Assembly: GCA_014359885.1 (NCBI GenBank)
Contig: JACIYN010000041.1
Span: 1-32,155 of the forward strand
DNA from: Desulfacinum sp.
Lineage (GTDB): Bacteria; Desulfobacterota; Syntrophobacteria; Syntrophobacterales; DSM-9756
Direction of reading: 5' to 3'
Length of the DNA: 32,155 nucleotides
The notes below the pieces were generated by a model, which saw nothing but the letters and a program-made list of their open reading frames with translations, was not told the DNA's origin and ran no database searches. Shown here in pieces: positions 1 to 7,762 of the stretch (within the stretch, counting starts at the first letter, position 1; each line of letters begins with the position of its first letter). A program made the translations under genes and the position numbers.

Positions 1-14
1 TGGTCGATCTTCAT
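1..14 (-). CDS. Possible 5' end of a leftward gene cut by the window edge
   Basis: An ATG at 14-12 on the minus strand reads M-K-I-D before the window ends. A good ribosome binding site, GGGAGGA, lies seven bases upstream. Only four codons are visible, so no product can be named; the call rests on the start codon and binding site alone and may be chance. Confidence 0.25.
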
Positions 15-134
15 GGCAGCGTCCTCCCACGAGAGACTCTGCCACCGAATCCACTTCGTGTCAGGGACTCAGGTGCGCAAATCTGGGTGTCGCCTTAACT
101 CCATTCTAAGGTGTCCCGTGACATCCGCACCCCG

Positions 135-1013
135 TCACGCCGCGGCCGTCAACCGCCGCAGGGAAAAGATCCCTTCGACCCCGGCGGCCCGGTGGGCCCG
201 CCGCTCCTTCTTGTGGATGCACTCGGAAAAACGCCCGTAGGCGTCCAGCACGAACGCCTTGGATCCCAGCACCAGGCCGTCCGTAAAGAACCGAACCTTG
301 TGCCGCCACAGGCTCACCGGTGCCTCGGCGTCCCCTGCAATCCGCCCCTTTTCCCTTCCCTTGGAATCGACTCGGCCACCTTTTCCCACCTCGTACACCA
401 GGGCGAGATAGGCCCGCACATCCCGAATCTCCATCCCGTCCCAGCTCAGGAATTCCCCCTTTCCCGCCAGCCGAAAGGAAAGGCTGTTCCACCGGTACTC
501 CTCGGGGCGCTCCACGATCCGGGCCCGCACGGGATTGAGCTCGATGTAGGCAAGACACTGGGCCAGGGCCGTTCCGCTTTCCAGAAGGACGCTCTTGAAC
601 CGATCGCCCCAAAAGTAACCCCTTCGCCGGTTTTTCCGGTTGTACCACCGGGAAAATTCGAGCTTCACGGACCGGACGAATTCGGAGAGGTCACAGAGCT
701 TTATCCGAAGCGATGCCAGGTCCTTCAGCTGAACCACGTCGGGGGCCAAGCCGTAGTAGGAACTCACGCGCTCCACGATCTCGTCATCGGTCACCTCCTC
801 CCACCTTCGGGTTTTCACCACCAGGTGAAAGTGATTGCTCATGAGGCAAAAGCCGAGGATCTCCACGAAGTAGAGCCGCGCGGAGGTGCGGATCACCTGC
901 AGCAGCCGCTCCTTTTCCACGTCCCCCAGATAAAACTCCCCGCCCACGGTGCGGGAAACCACGTGGTAGTAGGCCTCTTCGCCGGAAGCCTTCATGCGCC
1001 GGGTGCGTGCCAT
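135..1013 (-). CDS. REP-associated tyrosine transposase (RAYT, Y1_Tnp / TnpA_REP-like)
   Basis: Single-strand DNA transposase of the HUH Y1 superfamily, a group thought to mobilise or maintain REP palindromes. The start chosen is the ATG at 1013 (MARTRRMK), because AAAGGA lies eight bases upstream; a longer in-frame reading to 1094 has no such site. The HUH metal-binding pair is visible as NHFHLVVK (His61 and His63), and the probable nucleophile is Tyr124 in RWYNRKNRRRGYFWGDRF. A RAYT-like C-terminal region follows. The last ~25 residues (CIHKKERRAHRAAGVEG and onward) are encoded by a GGAG-hairpin sequence, so the reading frame runs through a REP-like element before stopping at 135. The family is well supported; whether the protein is active, given this tail, is unknown. 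Confidence 0.88.
   Translation of the reverse strand: MARTRRMKASGEEAYYHVVSRTVGGEFYLGDVEKERLLQVIRTSARLYFVEILGFCLMSNHFHLVVKTRRWEEVTDDEIVERVSSYYGLAPDVVQLKDLASLRIKLCDLSEFVRSVKLEFSRWYNRKNRRRGYFWGDRFKSVLLESGTALAQCLAYIELNPVRARIVERPEEYRWNSLSFRLAGKGEFLSWDGMEIRDVRAYLALVYEVGKGGRVDSKGREKGRIAGDAEAPVSLWRHKVRFFTDGLVLGSKAFVLDAYGRFSECIHKKERRAHRAAGVEGIFSLRRLTAAA
182..207 (-). repeat. REP-like hairpin with GGAG head, copy 1 (inside the RAYT 3' end)
   Basis: On the minus strand, GGAG (207-204) is followed by a GC-rich hairpin, CGGCGGGCCC-ACC-GGGCCGCCG, with one bulged base. REPs linked to RAYT genes typically carry a GTAG or GGAG tetranucleotide immediately 5' of an imperfect hairpin, and this matches. About 75 bp around it (roughly 177-252) recurs near 1204-1280. 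It is translated as part of the transposase tail. Confidence 0.7.
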
Positions 1014-1094
1014 GGCCGTCGTCCTTTCTTTCCGTTTTCCTTTGGTAGCCGATTGCATCAGCGCCTGCTTAACATGAGATAGTCGCCATGACAA

Positions 1095-1199
1095 CGATAA
1101 ATCACCTGTCCCTATTCTTTGTTTCTCTTTCCCCTGTCCCTATTCTTTGTTTCTATTCTTTGTTTCTACGATAAATCACCTGTCTCTATTCTTTGTTTC
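1095..1199 (+). repeat. Short interspersed direct repeats upstream of the RAYT gene
   Basis: The core CTATTCTTTGTTTC occurs four times (within 1095-1126, 1133-1154, 1153-1168 and 1169-1199). Two copies carry the longer prefix CGATAAATCACCTGTC and a third begins at CCTGTC. The block lies between the RAYT start and the second REP-like hairpin. On the minus strand the unit reads as AAACAAAGAATAGGGACAG. The function is unknown; association with the transposase is inferred from position only. Confidence 0.8.
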
Positions 1200-1453
1200 C
1201 CTTCCACCCCGGCGGCCCGGTGGGCCCGTCGCTCCTTCTTGTGGATACACTCCAAAAACCGCTCGTAGGCGTCCAGCTGCTTGCGCCGTTCCCGGTGGCT
1301 TTGCCTCACCTCAATGGCCGCCTCATCCATGCGCAGATATTTCCTGACCGTGTTGCGGGATAGGCCCAGCTGGCGTGCGATGGCCCGAATCTTCAGCCCG
1401 TTGCCTTCATCGTAAAGCGCCTTGATCTTATGAATCACGACCCACTCCTTCAA
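1166..1453 (-). pseudogene. IS21-family IstA transposase, N-terminal fragment
   Basis: The first ~65 residues (MKEWVVIHKIKALYDEGNG, then IRAIARQLGLSRNTVRKYL) are the helix-turn-helix N-terminus of IstA, which binds the element ends. IstA is normally around 400-500 residues, so the DDE catalytic domain is missing, as is IstB. After LDAYERFLE the frame passes into the REP-like sequence (CIHKKERRAHRAAGVEG) and then into the CTTTGTTTC repeats before stopping. The 95-residue reading frame is therefore a chimera of IS remnant and repeat. A functional protein is unlikely. Confidence 0.82.
1210..1235 (-). repeat. REP-like hairpin with GGAG head, copy 2
   Basis: This is the second copy of the element at 182-207. 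GGAG (1235-1232) is followed by CGACGGGCCC-ACC-GGGCCGCCG, so one arm carries a single change that weakens the stem. It lies in the same orientation as copy 1, on the other side of the transposase gene, and is read in frame as the tail of the IS21 fragment. Two REPs around a RAYT is the usual arrangement. Confidence 0.7.
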
Positions 1454-1580
1454 AGTCTGCCTCCCACCTCCTTTTTAATTTTTCAGAGATGGGGTTGTAC
1501 GGCCAAACCATCACCAATGCATCCTCACGGTGGGTCATTTTTGATGGCCGTAGGTGGTTTATTTTAGCTGGCCATTAACA
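1262..1580 (-). mobile_element. IS21-family insertion sequence remnant (left end)
   Basis: Beside the truncated istA lie two 21-bp imperfect direct repeats, at 1529-1549 and 1553-1573. Read on the minus strand they begin GGCCATCAAAAATGACC and GGCCAGCTAAAATAAAC. Multiple such repeats are characteristic of IS21-family termini and act as transposase sites. The element is cut at about 1260 by the REP-like segment, and the rest of the IS is absent. Confidence 0.72.
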
Positions 1581-1631
1581 GCAGAGTCATCCCCAGGCAC
1601 TCGGAGGCTTTACACGTGTGGTTTATTGATA

Positions 1632-1693
1632 CCTGCACACTATCCCGCAGTCGTGTGGTCCTTCAGGTGTGCAAGGATGTTCCGAGGTGTGCA
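1632..1693 (+). promoter_or_regulatory. Cluster of GTGTGC motifs, possible upstream activator sites
   Basis: AGGTGTGCA occurs at 1665-1673 and 1685-1693, exactly 20 bp apart (about two helical turns). An inverted CCTGCACAC lies at 1632-1640, and GTGTGG variants are nearby (around 1616 and 1653). The cluster is 130-190 bp upstream of the sigma-54 element at 1821, a usual distance for enhancer-binding-protein sites. Binding by a PrsR-type activator is inference; no such gene is in the window. Confidence 0.4.
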
Positions 1694-1820
1694 TGAGAAT
1701 TCTCTTTAGGAGTGTAGTCTCCTTCATTTCGCATTCCATGCCTAGAGGGCACTTTTGGAGGGTCTCTTGTAACCATTTGCTATTACGTGCAGTTCATGAT
1801 GATGGAGGGAGTGTCTTGGT

Positions 1821-1836
1821 GGGCACGGATGTTGCA
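1821..1836 (+). promoter_or_regulatory. Sigma-54 (-24/-12) promoter of the PEP-CTERM gene
   Basis: GGGCACGGATGTTGCA differs from the sigma-54 consensus TGGCACG-N4-TTGCA at the first base only, with GG and GC at the correct separation. Transcription would start near 1847, giving a leader of about 190 bases before the PEP-CTERM gene. PEP-CTERM genes in several proteobacteria are known to be controlled by the PrsK/PrsR sigma-54-dependent system, so the match makes biological sense. Apart from this and the GTGTGC cluster, no gene is seen in 1581-2033. Confidence 0.68.
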
Positions 1837-2036
1837 GAGTAAGTTGTGCAAGGAGTCATCGGATTTACAGCTTTACACCATTTAGTGAGATTGAGCAGGG
1901 AGGATTCGTGAATGTGGTTAGCAGAGAAGATGATTCGCTTCGTGTGGGGGAAGAGTCGTGCTGATCCTTTTACCTAATTTTGACTAACGATTGATTGAGA
2001 GTGAGATTGGGTTTTGCAATCAAAGGAGGATAAATG

Positions 2037-2945
2037 ATGAAAAGGTGGATCTTTCTGACTTGTGTGATGATAGCAGCCTTTGGCATGGTGGCCAGCGCTG
2101 CGGCGGCTCCTTATATGCCACCACTAGGACCATTATATATCAAATTCGACAACAGGGAGCAACTGAGCGCAACCAACAGCATCGTCAGCCCTTCAGGCGC
2201 TAATGAGGGGAATTGGGGTGTTTTTATTGTCTCAACCATTGCTGCTGGCAACATAACTGGAGATCCGTTCAACTTTGACCCGATAAGTCCACCCTTGTGG
2301 ACGGATCAAACTACGGACGGAGGGCAGATCACCGGTATTTTCGGTGGGTTAACCGTTACAGATCCTGGACCACCGTTCAACAGTTCAGGCGGTGAACTTT
2401 GGATCTATTGGGATGAGCCGGGCCTTGTCGGCGGCGGCACGATGGTGGATTTGGCTACTGATGCTTTTCCTGTAAACCGAACAGGTGATTTCGCGTTTAC
2501 TGGATTCACCGATGGTATTCTGTTGGCTAAAATAGAGTTCGTTCCCGGGGCTATTGTCGCTGATCCCACCGTAACTGTCACCGGAACTGTTACCCCGACC
2601 ACGACTAGCTTTACAGGACTTGCTAATTCCTATGGGAACGTAGCAGACGTAAACGGGGACGGAATTATTGATTCCAATGATGGAGCATGGGCCACTCTGT
2701 TGAATGGGGATTATTTCGATACATTGCTGGGGCCCAACACAGCAGATCTCAAATTCCGGAACATCTATGAGGGACCATTGGCTAGCTGGAATGGTCCTGC
2801 GGGTACGGATATTATAGGAGCGGGAAGCAGCGATCCGGCCAGGGCCTACGCGGTTCCCGAGCCAGCGAGCATGATGCTGCTCGGCAGTGGATTGGCTGGA
2901 TTGGCGGGGCTCGCCAGGAGTAGGCGCAGAGAAAAGAAGATGTAG
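2037..2945 (+). CDS. PEP-CTERM sorting domain protein with a calcium-loop-like motif
   Basis: Secreted protein predicted to be processed by an exosortase and linked to exopolysaccharide or the cell surface. It has an N-terminal signal peptide (KRWIFLTCVMIAAFGMVASAA). The C-terminal sorting signal is classical: VPEP near residue 273, a hydrophobic segment (MMLLGSGLAGLAGLA) and a basic tail, RSRRREKKM. Near residue 204, DVNGDGIIDSND matches the DxNxDGxxD loop seen in dockerin and EF-hand calcium sites. The middle is low-charge and rich in Thr, Gly and Pro, with no recognised domain. The ATG at 2037 is preferred over 2034 because the strong site AAAGGAGGA ends only three bases before 2034. No exosortase gene is visible here. 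Transcription is probably sigma-54 dependent, and a strong terminator follows. Confidence 0.9.
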   Translation: MKRWIFLTCVMIAAFGMVASAAAAPYMPPLGPLYIKFDNREQLSATNSIVSPSGANEGNWGVFIVSTIAAGNITGDPFNFDPISPPLWTDQTTDGGQITGIFGGLTVTDPGPPFNSSGGELWIYWDEPGLVGGGTMVDLATDAFPVNRTGDFAFTGFTDGILLAKIEFVPGAIVADPTVTVTGTVTPTTTSFTGLANSYGNVADVNGDGIIDSNDGAWATLLNGDYFDTLLGPNTADLKFRNIYEGPLASWNGPAGTDIIGAGSSDPARAYAVPEPASMMLLGSGLAGLAGLARSRRREKKM

Positions 2946-2991
2946 TCCGTAGGACATAAAAGTTAATGAGATGTGCCCATAAGAATCGTCG

Positions 2992-3021
2992 AAAATAGGG
3001 AGCTGATTGCTCCCTATTTTT
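2992..3021 (+). terminator. Rho-independent terminator after the PEP-CTERM gene
   Basis: AAAATAGGGAGC and GCTCCCTATTTT form a perfect 12-bp stem around the loop TGATT, ending in a T run. It lies 46 bp after the stop codon and before the next gene, so the PEP-CTERM gene is probably monocistronic. Confidence 0.9.
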
Positions 3022-3079
3022 ATGGTTATGCTGAAGGCGTCTTGGGTTAATCTTAGTGTCTGCCTCGAGGTTTCCTTTG

Positions 3080-3751
3080 ATGTGGCGATGCAGGGCTAAA
3101 TGCCTCTTTACGCTCTTGATGACGTTAGTGTGCACGAAACTATTAGACTCAACTCTTGTCTTGTTGCTAATACTCTCTTTTTTATGGTTTCTTGCTTTTA
3201 GGCCGTTGAGCAAAAGAGAGCTCATCATGTTCGTATTGGCCTCGGTGATTATAGTGCCCCAGAATTTTGCTGCCACTAGTTCCGGCGGATTTAGCTTCAG
3301 TCGACCAGATGTTTTGGGAATGCCTTACTATGAGCCCATGATGTGGGGCTTTTATTCTGTAAATATAAAGAGATGGACCTACGGGCAAAGAGATGTTTGC
3401 GCCACTTTTTCGAAACGAAACGTGGTGGCGTTCTTGGCAACAGGGCTCATCTTCGCTCTGTTTAGCTACGACAGCCTTTTGTTGACCCTTTCCTCATCGG
3501 CGCTTGTTCTCCTCTTGTTTTTCTGGTTTCACGATAAGAGCGACCTCGCTACAGCTTCCTACGCCCTATTCATGGGAATGGTGGTGGAATTATTCGGCGT
3601 TCATACCGGTCAATGGAGCTACCCTTCCCCTGTCATGCTGGGACTCCCTCTGTGGTCAGTGAGCATGTGGCTTAGCGTGGGGATCCTCTTGAACCGTTTT
3701 CTGGTGCCTGTGTCTGCAAAGCTGGCTAAAGCCCTTCATTTTGAACCCTGA
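3080..3751 (+). CDS. Polytopic membrane protein of unknown function
   Basis: About 223 residues with at least six hydrophobic segments: two near the N-terminus (FTLLMTLVCTKLL; STLVLLLILSFLWFLAF), one at ELIMFVLASVIIV, two in the middle and one near the C-terminus. A conserved-looking stretch, ELFGVHTGQWSYPSP, followed by GLPLWSVSMW, sits before the last segment; similar E-x-x-G-x-x-T-G-x-W-x-Y patterns occur in uncharacterised membrane families and loosely recall carotenoid-pathway membrane proteins, but I cannot name the family. The start is uncertain: GTG at 3056 lacks a binding site, while ATG at 3080 has GAGG ten bases upstream. It is convergent with the flavoprotein gene, with only 11 bp between the stops, and has no obvious terminator. 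Confidence 0.68.
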   Translation: MWRCRAKCLFTLLMTLVCTKLLDSTLVLLLILSFLWFLAFRPLSKRELIMFVLASVIIVPQNFAATSSGGFSFSRPDVLGMPYYEPMMWGFYSVNIKRWTYGQRDVCATFSKRNVVAFLATGLIFALFSYDSLLLTLSSSALVLLLFFWFHDKSDLATASYALFMGMVVELFGVHTGQWSYPSPVMLGLPLWSVSMWLSVGILLNRFLVPVSAKLAKALHFEP

Positions 3752-3762
3752 GTACATCAAGG

Positions 3763-5358
3763 TCAATCAAGACTGTATCTTCCGGGTGCCAAAATGAGAT
3801 GGGGGTCGAGGGCGGATTTTATTTTGCCAACTGCCTGCCAAAAGGTGTCGCTTGGATCAACGACTTTCCCCATGGAATTAATTCCAACCCGATAAGGTAT
3901 AAATCCTTCCTTCATGCACTTATCCATAAGAGTCTCATAGCAAGCAAGTGCTCGTTGTGTCTCTTCTAGATCCTTTTTGTTATAGAGTATCGGAAAATTG
4001 CAGTCAAAGGCTCGGGCCGTGACAGCCGTGAAAGTAAAGCACGCCTCGAAACCGAAAGCGTGCACCGTTGAGCGTGCTAGCTGGACGAATGCTCTTACTT
4101 CCGACGGGTGCATCGGAATAACGGGCGCAAACCATAAAAGTCCACAATGGTCCCGAGCCGGGTCGATATTCCGGGTGGGTGGGGGGGTTGTGCAGCGCCA
4201 ATAGGGGGTCTTCAGTGAGATTTCTGAAGGGACACCGCATAGAATGCCGAAGGACTTCTCTGTGATGTCGATTCTTGATCTCAGTTGGGAAGGTAAAATC
4301 GGTACAACAGGGCGCAGTAAGCGCTTAAGAAAAAAGATCTTTGACTTATTAAGAAATACGATGTTTTTCGCCCTTCCCTTGAGCTTCTTGCGAACGGTTT
4401 TGCGCGCAGCAGCGATTTCGGCTTTGGTCCCGTAAAGGGCTCCGATTCCATTCCAAACCCCCAGGTGTTCTTTCCTGGCCAAGTGAGCGGCCACTTGTTC
4501 GGGCAGAGGCTGGTTGCCTCGGGCTTCCTGCCAAGGGTACTGATGGATCATCGTCAGCGCCCGGTCCCGGTGTACAAGGTTGATGGGGCTTCTCACGGTT
4601 CCCTGAAGAAGGAGTTCTCTGATGGCATCGACCAAACCCGGCAGATCGGATTCGTTGGGGGCAAAAAAATAAAAGGCTTCCACGCACTCCGGTTTTGGCA
4701 TGAGCCAAATGCCCATTTTGGTAACGATGCCTAGGTTGGATTGGGTAAAGAGCCCGTCCAGGTAGGGCCCCAGCCCGTACTTGTAGGCGTAAGTGGCTTT
4801 GCATTGGGTATAATGGCCAAAGCCGGTTCGGACCAAGCTTCCATCGGCCAGAACCACCTCCATTCCACATATGTTGGCAAAATGGTCGCCGTGGGGAGTT
4901 ATGCCGTATCCCCGCTCCAAGGCATTTCCTAAAACACTGCATTGGGGGCCGGCCCCTGTGGGATCCATCATCAGGCCCGTGGCGTGTGTTTCGAGATGTG
5001 TAAAGAGCTGTTCTTGTGTTACGCCTGGTTCGATCACAGCGTAGGCAAGCGTCGTATCCACTTCGATAATCTTGTTCATGAGCGACAGATCAACGATGAT
5101 GTTGCCGTCCCGTACAGGGTTGGCCGAGCCGTAGCCCCAGTTTTTTCCGGTACTCACGGGGTAGAGTGCTGTCCTGTAGCGGTTTGCGATTCTGACAATG
5201 CCGATCACCTCGTCGGTGGTTCGAGGAAGAATCACTGCGCAGATATCCCGATTCACCGGAATCGTGGCCCTCTTGTAAGCCTGAAGACGTGCCTCATCGG
5301 TCAAGACCCTGTCGGCTCCAAGTAGGTTTTGAAATTCTCCAACAGCTTCAGGGATCAT
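3763..5358 (-). CDS. FAD-binding oxidase of the vanillyl-alcohol oxidase / 4-cresol dehydrogenase family
   Basis: Flavoprotein expected to oxidise a para-substituted phenol or similar alcohol. The N-terminal PCMH-type FAD domain shows PVSTGKNWGYGSANP, then DPTGAGPQ, GNALERGYG and TPHGDHFANICGMEVV, all typical of this family. The C-terminal substrate domain keeps PYRVGINSM, whose Tyr489-Arg490 align with the phenolate-binding Tyr-Arg of vanillyl-alcohol oxidase, and ends in the usual ILAPGRYS. Length (531 residues) fits the family. The start is ATG 5358, with GGAGAG six bases upstream; a longer frame to 5427 would overlap the exporter gene much further. It overlaps the end of that gene by 11 bp, implying translational coupling. 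No cytochrome c partner, as used by 4-cresol dehydrogenase, is nearby. The substrate cannot be decided. Confidence 0.85.
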   Translation of the reverse strand: MIPEAVGEFQNLLGADRVLTDEARLQAYKRATIPVNRDICAVILPRTTDEVIGIVRIANRYRTALYPVSTGKNWGYGSANPVRDGNIIVDLSLMNKIIEVDTTLAYAVIEPGVTQEQLFTHLETHATGLMMDPTGAGPQCSVLGNALERGYGITPHGDHFANICGMEVVLADGSLVRTGFGHYTQCKATYAYKYGLGPYLDGLFTQSNLGIVTKMGIWLMPKPECVEAFYFFAPNESDLPGLVDAIRELLLQGTVRSPINLVHRDRALTMIHQYPWQEARGNQPLPEQVAAHLARKEHLGVWNGIGALYGTKAEIAAARKTVRKKLKGRAKNIVFLNKSKIFFLKRLLRPVVPILPSQLRSRIDITEKSFGILCGVPSEISLKTPYWRCTTPPPTRNIDPARDHCGLLWFAPVIPMHPSEVRAFVQLARSTVHAFGFEACFTFTAVTARAFDCNFPILYNKKDLEETQRALACYETLMDKCMKEGFIPYRVGINSMGKVVDPSDTFWQAVGKIKSALDPHLILAPGRYSLD

Positions 5359-7678
5359 GGGGATCTCTCCTATTCTTTTGGTGTTTGATGGGCTGTGAGC
5401 GCCCGCACATTCGCAGGTTGGTTGCAAAGAGGAAGAGGGCCGGGAGGAAGATCACATCTCCCGCCAATGCGCTGAGCATGATGGTGGAGCTCAAGATCCC
5501 AAACTGGTTGGTGGGAACAAAGTGACTGGCCAGCAGGACAGCGAATGAGACGCATAAAATAACTGAAGTTGCGCTAAGCGGGCGCCACTTGTGCTGAACG
5601 GTGCGCAGGCATGCTTCTGTCGGAGGCAAGCCGGAAGACTGCTCATTCCGAAGTGAGGAAAGGACGTGGAGCGTACCGTCGACGGCGATGCCGATCCCCA
5701 CCACGGCGATCAGGGCGGTAGCCGAATTGAGGGGGATTCGAAAGATGGCCATGAGGGCAAAGTTCAATGCGATGGGGAAAATATTGGGAGGAATGGATAG
5801 TAGAAAGAACTTCCAGGATTTGAAGTAGATAAAAATGGTGGCCCATATCATAGAGCATGCAAGGGCAAGGCTGATTAGCTGGCTTCGAACCAGTTCGTTG
5901 ATATTGTTGACTTGGTCGAGTACTCTGCCGGTAATCCTGTATTGGAGGGGTGGCTTGATGTGTGAACCTAAGATGGATTGAATGTTTTGAAGCAACAGCG
6001 CTTGTTTTTCGGAGTCGTCTTCGTGCGTGAATAGAGTCATCCTAAGTATATCGGCTTTTTCGTTAACGAAGTCATCAATATCATCCGGGCTGTAAAGAAG
6101 TAAGTACTGGGCTATGGTTTCGGAACTATCTGGAATTCGATAGAATGCTCTATCGTCGTGGTTTAAGACTTGGTGAGTATGTTTGAGTAAGTCCGCTAAC
6201 GATGTAACGTGGTCTATCTCCCTAAGAAGTCTAGCGTGCTCAGCGAATGTATCGATTGCCTTGAGATGCTCGGGTTTCAGTATCCCCCCGCCGGTGTCTG
6301 ATGTGAATACAATGTCTATTGTATTTGTTCCGCACAGGTGTTTCTCAATGAATTCTGAGGACCTGCGAATAGAATCTGAGGGGCGGAAGTTTTCCAAAAT
6401 GTTAGTGTTTATCCGGATAAAAGGCACCGCAACCCAGGAACTAACCGTTATCGTAGCAAAAAACAAGACCACAATATGTCGATGATGGACCAAAATCATC
6501 GAGAGAGAGTTCACTTTGCCAACAGAGATCCTGGTGCGGGCCCGTGTTCTGGCCGGTTGAGTTTTAGGTTTTACAATAATCAGCAGTGCGGGAACAAGAA
6601 GTAGGAAGTACGCAAACTCGAATATGATTCCTGCCGAAGCCGCATAGGCAAAATCCCGAATGGGCGGCATTCGACTTGTTGCCAAGGAGATGAATCCGGC
6701 AAACGTTGTAACAGTTGTCAGGAAGCAAGGGATCATAAGTTCCTTAAGGGCATGGTAGGTTTTTCGACGTATGTCATTAGCGTCATCATTTTGTGATTGT
6801 ATTATTTTGGATAAAATATGTATCGAATCTGACAAAGAAAGAGCGATAATTAATGGTGGGACTATGGCTGTTACGTTGTTTAATGAGATGTTGAGAATTG
6901 CGAAAAAGCCCATTGTGGTCACGATACAAAACAGAATATGGGAAATTCCTATGAGTGTCATTGTGAGAGATCGCAAAAAAAGGTAGAGGACAACCGCTAC
7001 GCACAAATAGGTGATGGGGACAAAGTGCTTAAGGTCATCGTTCATATAACGGCTCAAGGCATTATTAACCACGGTCCAGCCAGCCAAGTGGTATCTATTG
7101 GGATCCAATCCTTCATTTTTCAAAGCGGAAGTCACCTTTTCCAGAAGCGCCTTGCGATCAAATTCACCGTTCTTGGGAATGTCGGGAAAAATAAGGATGG
7201 ACGCAACCGTACTTTCACTGGAAATAAGTTGTCGGCGATACAAAGGATGCTTCGTGGTTCTCGTCTTGAGCGCCTGCAACTCTTGCTCGGTCTCTGGTAT
7301 GTCTTCAAGGATAGGTCCGACAAAGACAAAGTCTCCTTCTGCGCTTATATCCACAGCGTTGGCCAAGCTCAGTACACGACGTATGCCTTCCAGCCGTTCC
7401 AGTTTGTCCGTAAGCCTTTTAAGCAACAGAAGATTTGCTCTTGTAAAAAAGTCTTGCGACTCCATCGCAATAACGAAGAATTCATCTTCTCCAAAAACAT
7501 GCTGAAAATAATCATAATAAATCGTATCCGGATGACCTTCCAGCCTGAAGTAGTCCACATCATTTTCCATTTTCACGGAGGGAGCGAAGAATCCCATCGA
7601 CATTCCAAGAATCAGGCTGATCGCAAGGCAGCGCCAAGGGGAGCTGGTTATTGCTTTTGCCAATCGTTCTGCAAACAC
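5348..7678 (-). CDS. RND-superfamily exporter (MMPL family)
   Basis: Inner-membrane protein of 776 residues with the duplicated RND plan. A first TM segment (residues ~15-33) is followed by a large periplasmic loop and a bundle of five TM segments (~220-375). A TM segment near 400, a second periplasmic loop and a second bundle (~615-760) complete it. The bundles contain IIALSLSDSIHILSK and AVVGIGIAVDGTLHVLSS, equivalent internal-repeat positions carrying the Asp expected for proton coupling. The start is GTG 7678, with GAGG seven bases upstream. This COG1033-type class is often encoded with a LolA-like protein and a DUF1302-type barrel, both present further upstream on this strand. Cargo is unknown, probably lipidic or hydrophobic. 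The gene is distinctly AT-richer than the barrel gene preceding it. Confidence 0.9.
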   Translation of the reverse strand: MFAERLAKAITSSPWRCLAISLILGMSMGFFAPSVKMENDVDYFRLEGHPDTIYYDYFQHVFGEDEFFVIAMESQDFFTRANLLLLKRLTDKLERLEGIRRVLSLANAVDISAEGDFVFVGPILEDIPETEQELQALKTRTTKHPLYRRQLISSESTVASILIFPDIPKNGEFDRKALLEKVTSALKNEGLDPNRYHLAGWTVVNNALSRYMNDDLKHFVPITYLCVAVVLYLFLRSLTMTLIGISHILFCIVTTMGFFAILNISLNNVTAIVPPLIIALSLSDSIHILSKIIQSQNDDANDIRRKTYHALKELMIPCFLTTVTTFAGFISLATSRMPPIRDFAYAASAGIIFEFAYFLLLVPALLIIVKPKTQPARTRARTRISVGKVNSLSMILVHHRHIVVLFFATITVSSWVAVPFIRINTNILENFRPSDSIRRSSEFIEKHLCGTNTIDIVFTSDTGGGILKPEHLKAIDTFAEHARLLREIDHVTSLADLLKHTHQVLNHDDRAFYRIPDSSETIAQYLLLYSPDDIDDFVNEKADILRMTLFTHEDDSEKQALLLQNIQSILGSHIKPPLQYRITGRVLDQVNNINELVRSQLISLALACSMIWATIFIYFKSWKFFLLSIPPNIFPIALNFALMAIFRIPLNSATALIAVVGIGIAVDGTLHVLSSLRNEQSSGLPPTEACLRTVQHKWRPLSATSVILCVSFAVLLASHFVPTNQFGILSSTIMLSALAGDVIFLPALFLFATNLRMCGRSQPIKHQKNRRDPHDP

Positions 7679-7762
7679 GAAGAGACCTCACGGCGTTGCG
7701 GGCGAGCATTGGCAATCAAGATGAATCCTCATAAATCCCTCATACGGGAGATGATAAAATCC

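Noticed and set aside
4965..5325. Plus-strand frames within the flavoprotein gene
   Set aside because: They are antisense to a well-supported gene and have no binding sites or domains.
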